Below are positions 34,200 to 46,365 of a stretch of 64,000 nt of DNA, piece after piece; position 1 is the stretch's first letter, and each line of letters begins with the position of its first letter. The stretch is from Chlorocebus sabaeus (taxonomy: Eukaryota > Chordata > Mammalia > Primates > Cercopithecidae): positions 86,557,447 through 86,621,446 of the forward strand of contig NC_132904.1 in the NCBI RefSeq assembly GCF_047675955.1, written 5' to 3'. The notes under the pieces were generated by a model that saw only the letters and a program-made list of their open reading frames with translations, made no database searches and was not told where the DNA came from. Made by a program: the position numbers and the translations under genes.

Positions 34200-36160
34200 A
34201 AAAACCCAAGCAAAACAAAACAAACAAAAACACCCTATTTGCTCATTTATTGAAATGGTATTTAATTATAAGTCTGTGTGGAGAGAATTGTCATCTTACC
34301 ACATTGCCTTCAAATCCACAAACACGGGATATCTTTTCATTTACTTATATTTTAAACATTTCTTTCAATAGTGTTTTATGGTTTTTATGCACAGAGTTGT
34401 GCATTTCTCATTAGCTTTATTTCTTAGTATTTGGTCCTTTGTGTAATATTTAAATATATTTTTCATTTTATTCTCACTTTAATTGTTGTCTAAGAAGCAT
34501 GAATGACTAAATCTCTTTCTCATTTCACTAGTACGTCTAGCAGTTTATAGATTTCAGGAAATTTTTAACTACACATCATGTTAATGCTGATAATGCAATT
34601 ATCATAGCTTTATTTCTATCCAACCCTCACATTATTTATTTCTTTTTCTTGTCTGGTTGCATTGAAGAGGATATCCTGCAAGGTGTTGAAAACAAGCAGT
34701 GATAGCAGAATTCACCTTTCATTTCCATTCTTGGGTAGAAGCTTTCAAATTACCCATTACATAATGTGTTACTTCTAAGATTTTATATTCTTATTAGATT
34801 GTGAAAGTTTCTATCTATTTCAGTTTTTAAATAATATCTTTAAAATCATAAATGACCATTTAATTAAATCAAATGTTTCCCTTCTCTATCTACAGGAGCA
34901 ATAACATGTATTTTGTCCTGTTCCTGTGGTGATTTACATTTATTCCACATTCTGATGTTAAATTACTCTACTGTCCTAGAATAAGCTCCACTTGCACATG
35001 ATGTATTATGCCCTTGTCTCTCACAAAATTTGATTAGTTAATAACTTTTTTGAATTTTTGTCCCTATGTTTATGTTAGAGTCTGTACTGCAATTTTCATT
35101 TCTTGTAATACATGTGTATCAGGATTGGGTATTAAAGCTATAAGCTTGGGCTGGGCAAAGTGTCATCCCAGCACTTTGGGAGGCCAAGACAGGAGGATCA
35201 CTTAAGCCTAGAAGTTTGAGGCTGCAGTGAGCTATGATTCTGCCACTGCACTTCATCCTGGACAACAGAGAGAAAAGCTGTCTACAAAAAGAAAAAGAAA
35301 AAAGAAAAAAACAAAGTCATGAATTGGGAAGTAAAACTTTTTTTTCTATTCTCTAAAAGGATTTGTCTAAGTGTGTTATTTCGTTTTTAAGTGTTTTCAA
35401 GATTTCACTGAAAGACATCACTGGATTTTTCTTTGTGAGATTTTTTGTGTTTGTTTTTTAAATAATAGGGTGAACTTTTAGAATCCAAATCATATATTTC
35501 AGTTTTCAATGTTTTCTTTTGTTAGTTTTTATCAGATGGTTTTTCAAGAATTTTCTCATTTCATTGAAATTGTCAAATGTGTAGGTATAAAGTTGTCCTT
35601 AAAATCTTCTCATTGACTATTTAATACCTGGATGACCTGTGTGTCTGCCTGTTTACTCTTGATTTGAACTCCCTTTTTCTGTTTTTTAAATAAGTCTTGC
35701 TTGAAATTTATCAATTTAATTTACCTATTTAAAGAGCCTGCTTTTGACTTTATTGATTTTATCTATTTTATGATTTTTAACCAATTTTCTGCAATTCTTT
35801 TTTTTTCAATTTTTTTGAGGTTTTTTTTTTTTCATGAATTTCCTAGCATTTGTCTGGTTGTTTGGGATAGACCTTTCTTTGTTAATAACACATGCATTTA
35901 ATGATATACATTTCCTTCTTAGCATTATTTTAATTATATTTCAAATATTTTATTATTAGGTATCTTGAATATTATTCAATTAAGCATATTTTCATCACTG
36001 GTTTTCTTTAGTTCATGCATTTGCAAGGGAATTATAAAAGAAAGGGAAGGGAATACATTTTTCTGGTGATATTATAAAACAAGTAGAAACAACTGAAATT
36101 AATTTTAATGAAATAAAATACTTTAACCCAATATATCCAAAATGTTTACAACAAAATGAA
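34200..36160 (-). mobile_element. Old L1 ORF2 remnant, antisense, with Alu insertion
   Basis: T-rich sequence with phrases typical of antisense L1 ORF2 (CTCCACTTGCACATGATGTA, AGAGCCTGCTTTTGACTTTA), full of changes. An Alu fragment sits at 35146-35312. No functional frame. Confidence 0.65.
35146..35312 (+). mobile_element. Alu with internal deletion
   Basis: GGCTGGGCAAAGTGTCATCC to GACAACAGAGAGAAAAGCTG plus an A/G-rich tail. Only about half the dimer remains. Confidence 0.82.
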
Positions 36161-36203
36161 CATTGCAAATATTAATGAGATGTTTTATATTATTCTTATT
36201 CTT

Positions 36204-36498
36204 ATTACTTTTGACGCAGGGTCTCACTCTGTTGCCCAAGCTGGAGGATGGCTACGGGATCCTGACTAAATGCAGCCTTAACCTCAAGTGTTCCAGCAAT
36301 CCTCCCACCTCAGCTTCCCTAGTAGTTGGAACTAAAGGTGCACGCCACCATGCTTGGCTAATTTTTTCTTTTTTTCTTTTAGGGAGGAGGTCTCACCATG
36401 CTGTTAAGTCTGCTGTCAAACACCTGGACTGAAGCAATTTTCCTGCATTTGCCTCCCAAAGTGCTGGGATTACAGGCCTGAGCCACTGCACCCTGCCT
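36204..36498 (-). mobile_element. Alu, antisense
   Basis: GACGCAGGGTCTCACTCTGT to GAGCCACTGCACCCTGCC, diverged. The inside includes a T-rich centre. Confidence 0.9.
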
Positions 36499-37236
36499 TT
36501 CCTCTTTTCAAACTAAATTATTGATATCTAGTTTGCATTTTACACTTATAGTCCAATTGAGAATAACATTTCAAATGTTCAGTATCTACCTGTGGCTTTC
36601 CTATTAGATATGTGGAATTAGATAAACCACCCATCTGTCTAGGAGACACCTTTATTTTCTAATCCTTAGCTTACAGAGCAATTTTCATACATTGTAGGAA
36701 GAAAGTCCTAAGCCTACTTAGGTTTCAGAAGAAAGGGAGATTGGAACTCACTTTCTCTAAATTCAAGGGTTTAGAGAACTGTAAATTAGAGTCAAATAGA
36801 AAAGACCTCATGGGTATAATTTTAGAAGGAAAGTTCTCAAAGTGAGCCAGGCTGGATGCTTTATAATTTAGAACTCACTGGTGGTTGTATGTTGGCATTC
36901 TAAGGGTCACCCCTGAGGGTTTTGTTTTTTTAATAATGTGGAAGACTGAATTTTGTTACTTACACTTTGTGTAGAATTTCCAAAGTCTAGACACTTTTCT
37001 TAAAACACCTACACTCTTTTTATTTTTTATTTTTTAAATTTTCTAAATTTAAACTATGCATGTATACACTCTTAAGATAAGATTAGTTTATTGCAGTTTC
37101 AAAGGCAAAACCTTGTCTTTTTGATTGGCTTTACATAATTGCATAATTGCCTAATCTATTAAATAAAAAACTTCTACAAATACATGCCAATGATATATAA
37201 CTACATCAGTTATCTGAGGTCATTATTTGATGTTAA

Positions 37237-37855
37237 TTTTTTTTTTTTTTTTTTTTTGGTGAGACAGAGTCTCACTGTGTTGCCCAGGCTGAAGTGCAAT
37301 GGTGTGATCTTGGCACACTGCAACCTCCACCTCCCGGGTTCAAGCGATTCTCAAGCCTCAGACCCACAGAGTATCTGGGACTACAGGTGCATACCACCGT
37401 ATCTGAATAATTTTTGTATTTTTTTTTTTTTTTAGATAGAGTTTTGCTCCTATTGCCCAGGCTATAGTGCAATGGAGCCATCTCAGCTCACCACAACCTC
37501 CACCTACCAGGTTCAAGCGATTCTCCTGCCTCAGGCTCTCTAGTAGCTGGGATTACAGGCATGTACCATCACACCCAGCTAATTTTGTATTTTTAGTAGA
37601 GACAGGGTTTCTCATGTTGTTCAGCCTGGTCTCTGACTCCTGACCTCAGGTGAGCTGCCAGCCTTGGCCTCCCAAAGTGCTGGGATTACAGGTGTGAGCC
37701 ACCGTGCCTGACCTAATTTTTGTATTTTTAGTAGAGACGGAGTCTTACCGTGTTGACCAGGGTGGTCTTGAACTCCCAACCTCAGGTGATCCACCCACCT
37801 TGGCCTCCCAAAACGCTGAGATTATGGGCATGAACCACTGCTGAGGCCAGCCAAG
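37237..37855 (-). mobile_element. Alu interrupted by a second Alu
   Basis: The outer Alu runs 37237-37423 and resumes at 37730-37855. The inner Alu (about 37424-37713, also antisense) is flanked by the 16-bp direct repeat TAATTTTTGTATTTTT at 37408-37423 and 37714-37729, a target duplication in the outer Alu's centre. Confidence 0.93.
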
Positions 37856-38184
37856 TCTTTTTAAGTCTACATAAAGTGACTTTATAAATCCCTTTTAATG
37901 ATTCATCATTAAAAACCTGAAATACATTAATTACAATGTTGTTTTCTACTTTCGTCTACAATAGTATATTTTGCATGATTTTTAAAAAGTTAAAGACTTT
38001 TTTTTAAAAAAAAGGCAGTAACCAGTGAAGCTTCTCTCTTCTATAAACATTGAGTTCAGTCAAAAAAAAAAAAATGTTTTTCAGATTGGATTGTTGTTAG
38101 GCACTTGGTTTATACATGTTTTGTTTTAAATAATTGCTTTTTTTTCTGCTTGTAAACTTTTTAAAGTTAAAAATATTTTATAAA

Positions 38185-38985
38185 ATGGAACGGAAGAGTT
38201 CCCTGATTCCCCTTGCAGGATATGCTACAGGGGTGTGGCTGGCCTCTTCCGTTGCCTGGCAGCTCTAAGGCCAGGCGGGAGCATGCAGACAGGCAAGTGC
38301 TTTTGGCTGTTCGCCCCCTAGCAGTTTCCAGTGGTGAGTGCCTGCCAACGCCCGTGTTACAAAGCTGTTTCAACTTCGCGGTCTGCAGACGACTTTGGGT
38401 GTTCATTAGTTCAATGGACCCTCTGTCTTAACTCAAGGGCGGAGAGCCCGTGTGACAGGTTTCCGTATCCAGAGCTTTTACCCACTGTCTCAAAAGAATT
38501 GGGATCACATGCAGGCTTGAAGAATGAATGAAAGATTTTATGGAGTGGTGGCGGTGGCTCTCGGCAAGGTGGATGGAAAGTCAGAAGGTGGAGGGGTGAG
38601 GGATATCATCTTCCCCTGGAGTTCAGGCACCCAGTGGCGGCAATCTTCTCCGACCGCCCCTGCTGAGCCCCCCTTGGCGTCCAGAAGTACCTCCTTTTCT
38701 CACTTTCTCTGTCACTTCATTCCACGGTCTAATTTGCTGGTCTGCCGGTCTGCTGGTCTGGACATACAGCTGCTTGTGTGTGTGCCCGCTAAGATCTCAG
38801 GTTTATATGGTCAAAGGATAGGGGGCGTGGCCGGACAGAGTGGTCTTGGAAAATGCAACAGTTGGGCACAAAAGCAGAGGTGCCTGTTCTTACTTAGGCC
38901 CTTGGGCACAGGCTCAAGAGTGGAGCCCTCGGCAGGAACCTGGCACTTCTCTACCCAGCACTTTCCTGTCCCCTTCTTGTGGACA
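38185..38985 (-). mobile_element. Solo ERV1-type LTR, antisense (LTR10-like)
   Basis: A GC-rich ~800-bp block in AT-rich surroundings. Read on the - strand it starts TGTCCACAAGAAGG and has a TATA-like ATATAAACC about 175 bp in. Further on it has CCATAAAATC with CATTCATTCTTCAAGCC and TGTGATCCCAATTCTTTTG, the R/U5 pattern of a class I LTR, and ends near TTCCGTTCCA. The name LTR10-like is from memory and uncertain. No internal viral sequence adjoins it. No target duplication was confirmed. Confidence 0.7.
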
Positions 38986-41046
38986 ATGGATATTTAACCT
39001 GTATTACATGGTTTTATAATGCATTTATTTAAAAATATGATTGAAGTCTGCTGAGAAAATTATGAAAATATCTATTTAAGCTAAATCCTATTATTCTGTA
39101 TATCAAAAGAGGATGCACAGGATTTATGTCCCCACCACATCCAAGTAGAATATGACAGGTGTAAGGAGGAAATACTTGAATATGTAGTATTTATAATCCT
39201 TAATTTATTATAAACAACAGTTTCACATTTGCTAATTTCTGCTGTCATTAGATGTTTCCTATATTCCTATACTCAATGAGTAACCTGTGGATCCTGGTGC
39301 TAAATCCAAGATTTTATAATTGTAAATATATTTATTTACATTTATATCTTTTGTACTGTTCTGTAAACTTCACACTGCAGCATTGCCATACATTCATAAG
39401 TTTTCAAAAATTCCCCCCACTCCTCTTTCTCCTCTCTTCTTCTTTCTTCTTTTTGGTAGAAGCACAAGTCACGTAGCTTTGTTGACTAATGTCTGGGATG
39501 CTGAGAGCAGAAAGTAGAGCCACAGGAAGGAGGATGGAGAAAAAGGCTGAGGGCTCTCAATGCAGGTCACCTGCCAAAACACTGAGAAATACAATGTATT
39601 AAAATCATGAAGTTACATGATTCAACCATTGTGAAACAAAGAAACAGGAAACAAGGTTCTTTCTTGATGCATATGTATTATATGAATCACAGAGAGACAT
39701 ACTTGAGGCTAGAGTTTATATTTGCCTCCTGTTGTCCAGTAAAGATTTTAGTATTACTTACTAGTACTAGAATACTGGGTCAGAGGCAAACTTATCTGTA
39801 AGGATTTTAATGCATTTTCCCAATAATATTCTCCATGAAATTTACACAAACATATCAAATGGTATTTGAAGGTACCTATTTCACATTGTCAGAATATTCA
39901 ATAATATCACTTATTAATCCTGTCCAATTTTATATTTTAATAATGATAGCTCACTTACCACGATAGCTTGTCATTGAAACTTGGGAATTATCTATTTTCA
40001 AATGTGAAGGATGGTACATCACATATGATTATAGAGATATTGATCTTATATTCTAAACATTAGATACACATTACATGTGATACACATTACACATTACACG
40101 AATTGCTTTGTAAATATATAATTGTGTGTCTATGGCATGTATAATTACTTTTCTCAAAATTTCCTATCAGGGGTTTCAAGAAGTGCATCTGTGTATGAGT
40201 GCAGAAGACAAAATGCACAGCAGTGCTCCCTCTTGTCAGCTCTCAGAGCACCCTGCATACTTATGCACAATGGCACTTTCCTATTCATGTGTTTAATAAC
40301 TGTAAGCTTCTCATGACAGATGTATTGTATTGTTTACCTTTATACCTCTACCAAAAAATATAGTTTCTGTCATTCTGTACATGATTCTAAATAATGTGCT
40401 TATTCTGACATTTCTTAAGATAGTTGATTTTATGAGAAACAAAAATTTAGTTCTCCAACTTCATCTCTTCCACATACACATATTCTCTTTTCCTCAACTT
40501 CTTAATATAGTTACATCATAATTTATCATAAGCTTATATGCTTACATTACGTATTATTTTTAAAAAGGAAAATCGTAACATTTTTGTTTTCACTTTCTAT
40601 GGAGTTTATCCACTTGAGTAATGTGACTTTCTTTAAACCTCTCATGAACTCATCTCCAAACTCGTTGAGATGAAAACTTTTTCTCTAGATATACAAACAT
40701 ATCCATTAATTCTTCAATGTTATGAAGAGATTGTTTTGCATCATTCAGGTTTAGAGTGGATTACAGCTTGCCACCATTGCTACAATTTGGGGAATCCGTT
40801 CTCTTGTTGATTACCTTAATCTTGCTGAAATTATATCAGTTTTACCTTTTTTGAAATATTTTGAACTATTTGTGTCCAGTTTAGTTTCTTGTTTGACTGA
40901 TAAAATCTATATTTCATCAATTTTGTTTATCTAATAGGTTTCGACAGTTTTCATTTCTGCTTTACTTTTAAGAGTATAAAATCCTTTTTAATCTTTGAAT
41001 GGTCATTTATAGAGTTTCATGAAACCTTAGTTTTGTCCACTACCTC
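38986..41046. other. No recognised gene
   Basis: AT-rich intergenic sequence without a convincing coding frame or nameable repeat. Confidence 0.45.
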
Positions 41047-41059
41047 AACTTTTGCATCT

Positions 41060-41331
41060 TTTTTTTTTTTTTTTTTTTTGAGACACAGTCTCGCTCTGTC
41101 CCCCCGGCTGGAGTGCACTGGCGCAATCTCGGCTCACTGCAAGCTCTGCCTCCCGGGTTTATGTCATTCTCCTACCTCAGCCTCCCGAGTAGCTGGGACT
41201 ACAGGTGCCAGCCACCTCGCCCGGCTAGTTTTTCATATTTTTTAGTAGAGACGGGGTTTCACCGTGTTAGCCAGGATGGTCTCGATCTCCTGACCTCGTG
41301 ATCCGCCCATCTCGGCCTCCCAAAGTGCTGG
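41060..41331 (-). mobile_element. 5'-truncated AluY, antisense, with target duplication
   Basis: AACTTTTGCATCT is repeated exactly at 41047-41059 and 41332-41344. The Alu lacks its first ~30 bases (it stops at CAAAGTGCTGG). It carries the same CACCTCGCCCGGCTAG variant as the 31-kb copy. Confidence 0.95.
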
Positions 41332-42189
41332 AACTTTTGCATCTTACATATACTCTCTTAGTTTCCCTATAAGCTGTATATAGTCAAATAATAAATGCAG
41401 CCTGTTGTGAGCCTCACCTCTCCACACCTCCTCCAACTCCTGAGTTTAACCCCTTTCTCCAGTAAATCGAGACAATCTATTCTTAAAACTTGACTGCAGA
41501 TTTTATTTTTGGATATGTGTACAAAACAATAAAGATATTCCCTAACAAGGCAAACTGAATTCTTTCTGATGTATATATCAAATGATACATCTCATTTACA
41601 TAAGTATATATTTAAAAAGAAAAAAGAAAACAAAGTGCTTTGAGGAATAGTCTGTGTATAGATCTGATACTTTACTGTTTTCTTTTAAGTTTATGGATTT
41701 TCGACTTTAATAGTCTCAGAAAAAATCAAGGTTGGAGTAAACCACTGATTTATCAAAATTAGTTTCATCTATATTGTTTTACTTAATCGTTAGTTTACAA
41801 TCTGGGAAAATAGACCTCAAAACATCAACAAATCTCAGTTATTAACCACCAAAAAGAATTCTCCCTCTTTCCTTTGTGTGTCTCCCATCTTTCCTTTGTT
41901 CTTTGCACAAGGAAGAGTTTGTGAGTCTGGTCTGACATAAATAAAATTTAAAGATTCCTTTAAGAAATAGGCTAGAGCTACTCTGGATAGAGTACATAAA
42001 ACCACCTAGCTTCAGTTCCATTTCCCTTTTGTTGTGAAGATCATTGACATGGGTCCACAATAATATTAACTTTAGCTCTTTGGAATGTGCAGATTGGTTA
42101 AGTCATTAACGTTTTCAATGAAGTTTACTTTTAATAAAGGTCTCTGTGACAATTGTCTTTCAAAAGTTATTTCCCAAAAATAATTTTAA

Positions 42190-42470
42190 AGTAAGTTTCC
42201 CTCGATGTCTGAAAAACGACTAAGTGGAGCTGGAGGAGGCTGCGAAAATGGCCGCCAAGTAAGACAACAGTTGCAGCGCCATAATGAAGGCCCCGAAATG
42301 CTCTGGGGTAGCCTGGGGACTCAGAAGATGTCTGCGCGTGCGCCTTGCGAGCTTTTTGAGTGTGGATCCTCACAGGTGATTTGTGCTTAGCTGTCGTTGG
42401 TCCCTCAGTATCCTGGTCCCCAGATCCCAAAAGCCCTGTCATCCACAGTTCTGACAACGCATGCCTTCGT
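42190..42470. other. Isolated GC/CpG-bearing segment
   Basis: A ~280-bp island with several CpGs, including GAAAATGGCCGCCAAG, which resembles a YY1-type site (AANATGGCSGC) or a 5' UTR start, and GTCTGCGCGTGCGCC. Neither strand gives a recognised protein. It may be a dead promoter or a retrocopied 5' end. Confidence 0.4.
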
Positions 42471-43159
42471 TTTCATTTTTGTGAGAAAAGGGAAACTATC
42501 AGAATTGACTTTTCCAGATTAGCATAGAAGAAACTGGGATGACAGAGTCAGTGATGAGATTAGATGTGGAAATAGGAAACCGTTTTTCGGAAGAGAGTAG
42601 TTAGGCTGTGAACTTGTGAACACAACTAAGTATTCAGTAGCAACTAAAATGTGTCTCCATAACATTATTTCAAAGATGTGTATCTGATATCTGAAATTTG
42701 GGAGAACATTGTACTAATGTTTTCTAGCAAAAAAATACAGCTGGAAAGAGGAAGGGAGGGAAGGTGAAGGAGGGAGAGATGGAATGAATTTGAGAGAAAG
42801 TGCTATTTAGACTAAGATAAAATACTACAGATTCCAAGACAAAGTGGTTAAGGTGAGTGTCAGGGAGCACAAATGGCAGAAAATGCCATAGTAAACAGAT
42901 TTACAATGGAATTGTTGGGTCTGACTTTTATTCTGTCAGTGTTGTGGCCTCTAAACACATCAGTGCTCTCCTTTGATCCATGTGCTAATTAACAACCAAC
43001 ACTCTCCCCCGCTCCCAGATTCTTTCGTCATTTAAAACCCAATCTAATTCTAACCCAGGTAGTCACTGTAACAAATGCAATCATCTAAGAATTTCAAAGA
43101 CATTTTTTGATGAATTAGTGAATATAGCTTATTCGCAACAACAACAAAAATTATTTGAG

Positions 43160-43485
43160 CCTGGGCGCAGTGGCTCACTCCTGTAATCCCAGCACTTTGG
43201 GAGGCCGAGCCAGGCGGATCATGAGGTCAGGAGATCGAGACCATCCTGGCTAGCAAGGTGAAATCCCGTCTCTACTAAAAATAAAAAAAATAAAAAAACA
43301 AAAAACAAAAAACAAAAAAAAAACATTAGCTGGGCATGGTGGCAGGCGCCTGTAGTCCCAGCTACTCAGGAGGCTTAGGCAAGAGAACGGCGTGAACCCA
43401 GGAGGCAGAGCTTGCAGTGAGTTGAGATCGCGCCACTGCACTCCAGTCTGGGCGACAGAGCAAGACTCCGTCTCAAACAAACAAA
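43160..43485 (+). mobile_element. AluY with target duplication
   Basis: Full Alu with an expanded A/C-rich centre (43280-43325). The direct repeat AAAAATTATTTGAG is at 43146-43159 and 43486-43499. Confidence 0.95.
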
Positions 43486-43994
43486 AAAAATTATTTGAGA
43501 GGACAGTTCCGTGGTACTTTTAACCATTTAAGTGCAAGCGCATACACAGACACAAACATATACCTATATATATAAAATATATATATTTATGTATCTGAGT
43601 TGATTGCATTAATTAGAGTGGCTACCTGAATTAGGATTACACTGGGCTTTGCTGATGAAAGAATTCAGCAATGTTTTTCAGTTATCCTGTAAATACATAT
43701 GTGAATATATTAACCCTGTAATTTTATTATTGCAGAAACTCCCTTAGATGTACTCAAGGATTATTGTATAGGGATGTATATTGCTGCACTTTTTCCAATC
43801 ATAAAAGAGAGAAAAATAAATATTTGGTAATATGGAAATAGTTTAGAAAACTAGAACACATTTACTAAACATTATAAAAACAAACACCATCTAGATATAT
43901 TAATATATTGATACTAACAGATTTTCTTTTATCTCTTACATAATCAGAATTACTATTATTTGCTAGTGTTTTCATTATCATTTTATTTTATTAT

Positions 43995-44287
43995 ATTTAT
44001 TTTTGAGATGGAGTCTTGCTCTGTTTCCCAGGCTGGAGTGGAATTGCAAGATCTTGGCTCACTGACCCCTCCGCCTCCTAGGTTCAAGTGATTCTCTTGC
44101 CTCAGCCTCCCAAGTAGCTGGGATTATAGTCACACACCACCATGCCAAGCTAATTTTTGTATTTTTATTAGAAACGGGGTTTCACCATGTTGGCCAGGCT
44201 GGTCTTGAACTCCTGACCTCAAATAATCTGCCCTCCTCAGTCTCCCGAAATACTGGGATTACAGGTGTGATCCACTGCACCCAGCCT
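43995..44287 (-). mobile_element. Alu, antisense
   Basis: TTTTTGAGATGGAGTCTTGC to GATCCACTGCACCCAGCC. Confidence 0.92.
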
Positions 44288-44727
44288 ATTTTTATTATGG
44301 ACATAGAAATAAAATTCTCTCTACAGAGGGTATAAAATTAATATTAAAAATACATTGGTCAAGTAAGTAATCTCTGTGTCCTTACTACCAATTTATTTAA
44401 TTTAAAATGAAGTATATTGTTGAACTGAGCAGTATATGAAATCCTGAAATAAATAGCATATGTATTCTTACTCTAGGCAGAATTATCTAACAGATTAATC
44501 AGAATAAATGAAATTGACTTATGTCATACTTAGACATTTTAAGGGCATGTAGGCTAATTTATTCTTTTTCATTATAAAAAATAGTAAATTTAAAGTTTCA
44601 TTAAACAAGACCCCATGGTTTTCCAGATAATATATGTGTATGTGTTCCCAACATGTCACCAATATATATCATTTAATAACCCTTCAACTCAACAAGATAA
44701 ATACAATTTCTCTACTTAAAAATGGTT
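44288..44727. other. No recognised feature
   Basis: AT-rich sequence between Alus with no coding or RNA signal that I can see. Confidence 0.5.
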
Positions 44728-44915
44728 CCAAGCCAGGGATGGTGGGTCACACCTGTAATCCCAACAATTTGGGAAGCCCGTTGTTGAGATTACAGGTGTG
44801 ACCCACCATGCCTGGCCTGGAAGGCAGGGGAGGCAGGGGGATCCCTTGAGCCCAGGAGTTGGAGACTAGCATGGACAACATGGCCAAACTCCATCTCTAT
44901 TAAGAAAAAGATCTT
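44728..44915 (+). mobile_element. Alu with an internal fold-back inversion
   Basis: Starts as a sense Alu (GCCAGGGATGGTGGGTCACA), then carries a reversed copy of its own first 36 bases (44781-44816), then continues as sense Alu (GGGGGATCCCTTGAGCCCAG) to about 44910. The 3' half is missing. Confidence 0.85.
44732..44816. repeat. 36-bp inverted repeat, 13-bp loop
   Basis: Arms 44732-44767 and 44781-44816 are reverse complements with two mismatches, separated by TTTGGGAAGCCCG. They could form a hairpin in single-stranded DNA or RNA. Confidence 0.9.
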
Positions 44916-46042
44916 TAAATCTACTTTTAAAAGATTTAAAAATTGGTTCACAAAATAAAAAGGCATTCAATGAAGGAAAAATTAAACAAAATATAAAGAG
45001 GATAACCTTTGAAGAGAAATAAAAGAAACAGGTAAGCAAGGAAAAAGAAGGGCTTAAATATATTACTAAACAAGAGCATCTAAAGAAAACACAGTTGTAC
45101 AGTTTTTTGAAAAGTTAAAATAGTAACAATTCGGTTACTAATAATGGGCTTTATACGATTTACCCAGTGGTTTTCAAGGTGTCATTTTTCATAACAATTG
45201 TGTGGACTGAAAGGCTCTGTGTTTCAGAGATGGGCTAATATAAACCCGAGAATGAACCGTAGATTCCTACATGAAACAGTAATCTTATCTTTTTATATTT
45301 GTTTCCTTATGCATTTGCATATCCTATTTGTCTTCCAGAGTCCTTAATCTTAGAGACTGAGCTCGATGGATGACACTATCAGATCTCCCTTCCCTTCTGG
45401 TTTATAGTTGTGTTTAGTTATGGGGGAATCACAGGAGATTGGCAGGAGGAAGGATGATGAAGTCAGAGTCCTTATTTTCTAGACTCCTCCCTTACCTGGT
45501 AACTTGGGATCCTTAAAAGGTCATAACTTAAAAGACAATGGCAGTGTACCTTAAAAGAAGGTCAAAATTCCTATTAAAAGGTCATATAAAGTCTACTTTA
45601 TATGACTCCCTTCTAGTTCTCAGTAACCTCTAACTCTACTCAATCCTTTGGGTCTAGAGTAGGTAGAAGCATAAGGGTTGCTAGTCTTACTTTCTGCTCT
45701 ATTCCTTAAAGTTTTTAAACCCAACACTTATCAGTTCATAATCTGGATTCCAATGGAGGGAAAAGGCTAAGATCATGAGCCCCTTTAGAATACTTATGGC
45801 TACATGGGCAGGGGCTAGGAAAGAAGATAGGAAATCTACTTCACATTACTCATTTCACTATTCTGTGCTATGAAACATAAATGTTAAATTGAAAACAAAC
45901 ATTCAATTTTGGCAATAGATAGTGTAAGAAAAGGATACTAAGCCACATATGGAAGCGTAAAGGACATGAATCTTCTGCCTACTGAATTCAGAGATTAACA
46001 TAAAATAAAATATTCTGTTAACTCTGCTATGAAAATGTTTTG
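44916..46042. other. No recognised gene
   Basis: AT-rich at first, then more mixed sequence (45300-45850). No protein match or repeat family recognised. Confidence 0.45.
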
Positions 46043-46365
46043 AGGCTGGAAATGGTGGCTCACAGGTTTAATCCCATTGCCTTGGGAGGCAGAGACAGGA
46101 GGATGTTTTGAGTCCAGGAGTTGGAGACCAGCCTGACCAGCAAAGGAAGACCATGTCTCTGCAAAAAATTAAAAAACAAACCTGGAATGGTAGTGCCTCC
46201 CTGTAGTGTTTGCTACTCAAGAGGCAGAGATGGAGGATGGTTTCACTCCATGAAGTTGAGGTTGTTGTGAGCTAGGAAACACCCACTGCACTATAGCCTG
46301 GGTGACAGAGCCAGACACCATTTCTAAGAGAAGAAATAAGAAAAGAAAAAAAAAAAATGAAAAAA
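46043..46365 (+). mobile_element. Alu
   Basis: GGCTGGAAATGGTGGCTCAC to GACACCATTTCTAAGAGAAG with an A-rich tail. Strongly diverged. Confidence 0.88.

Noticed and set aside
38524..38997. 157-codon + strand frame
   Set aside because: Lies within the GC-rich antisense LTR; no domain, low stop density due to GC content.
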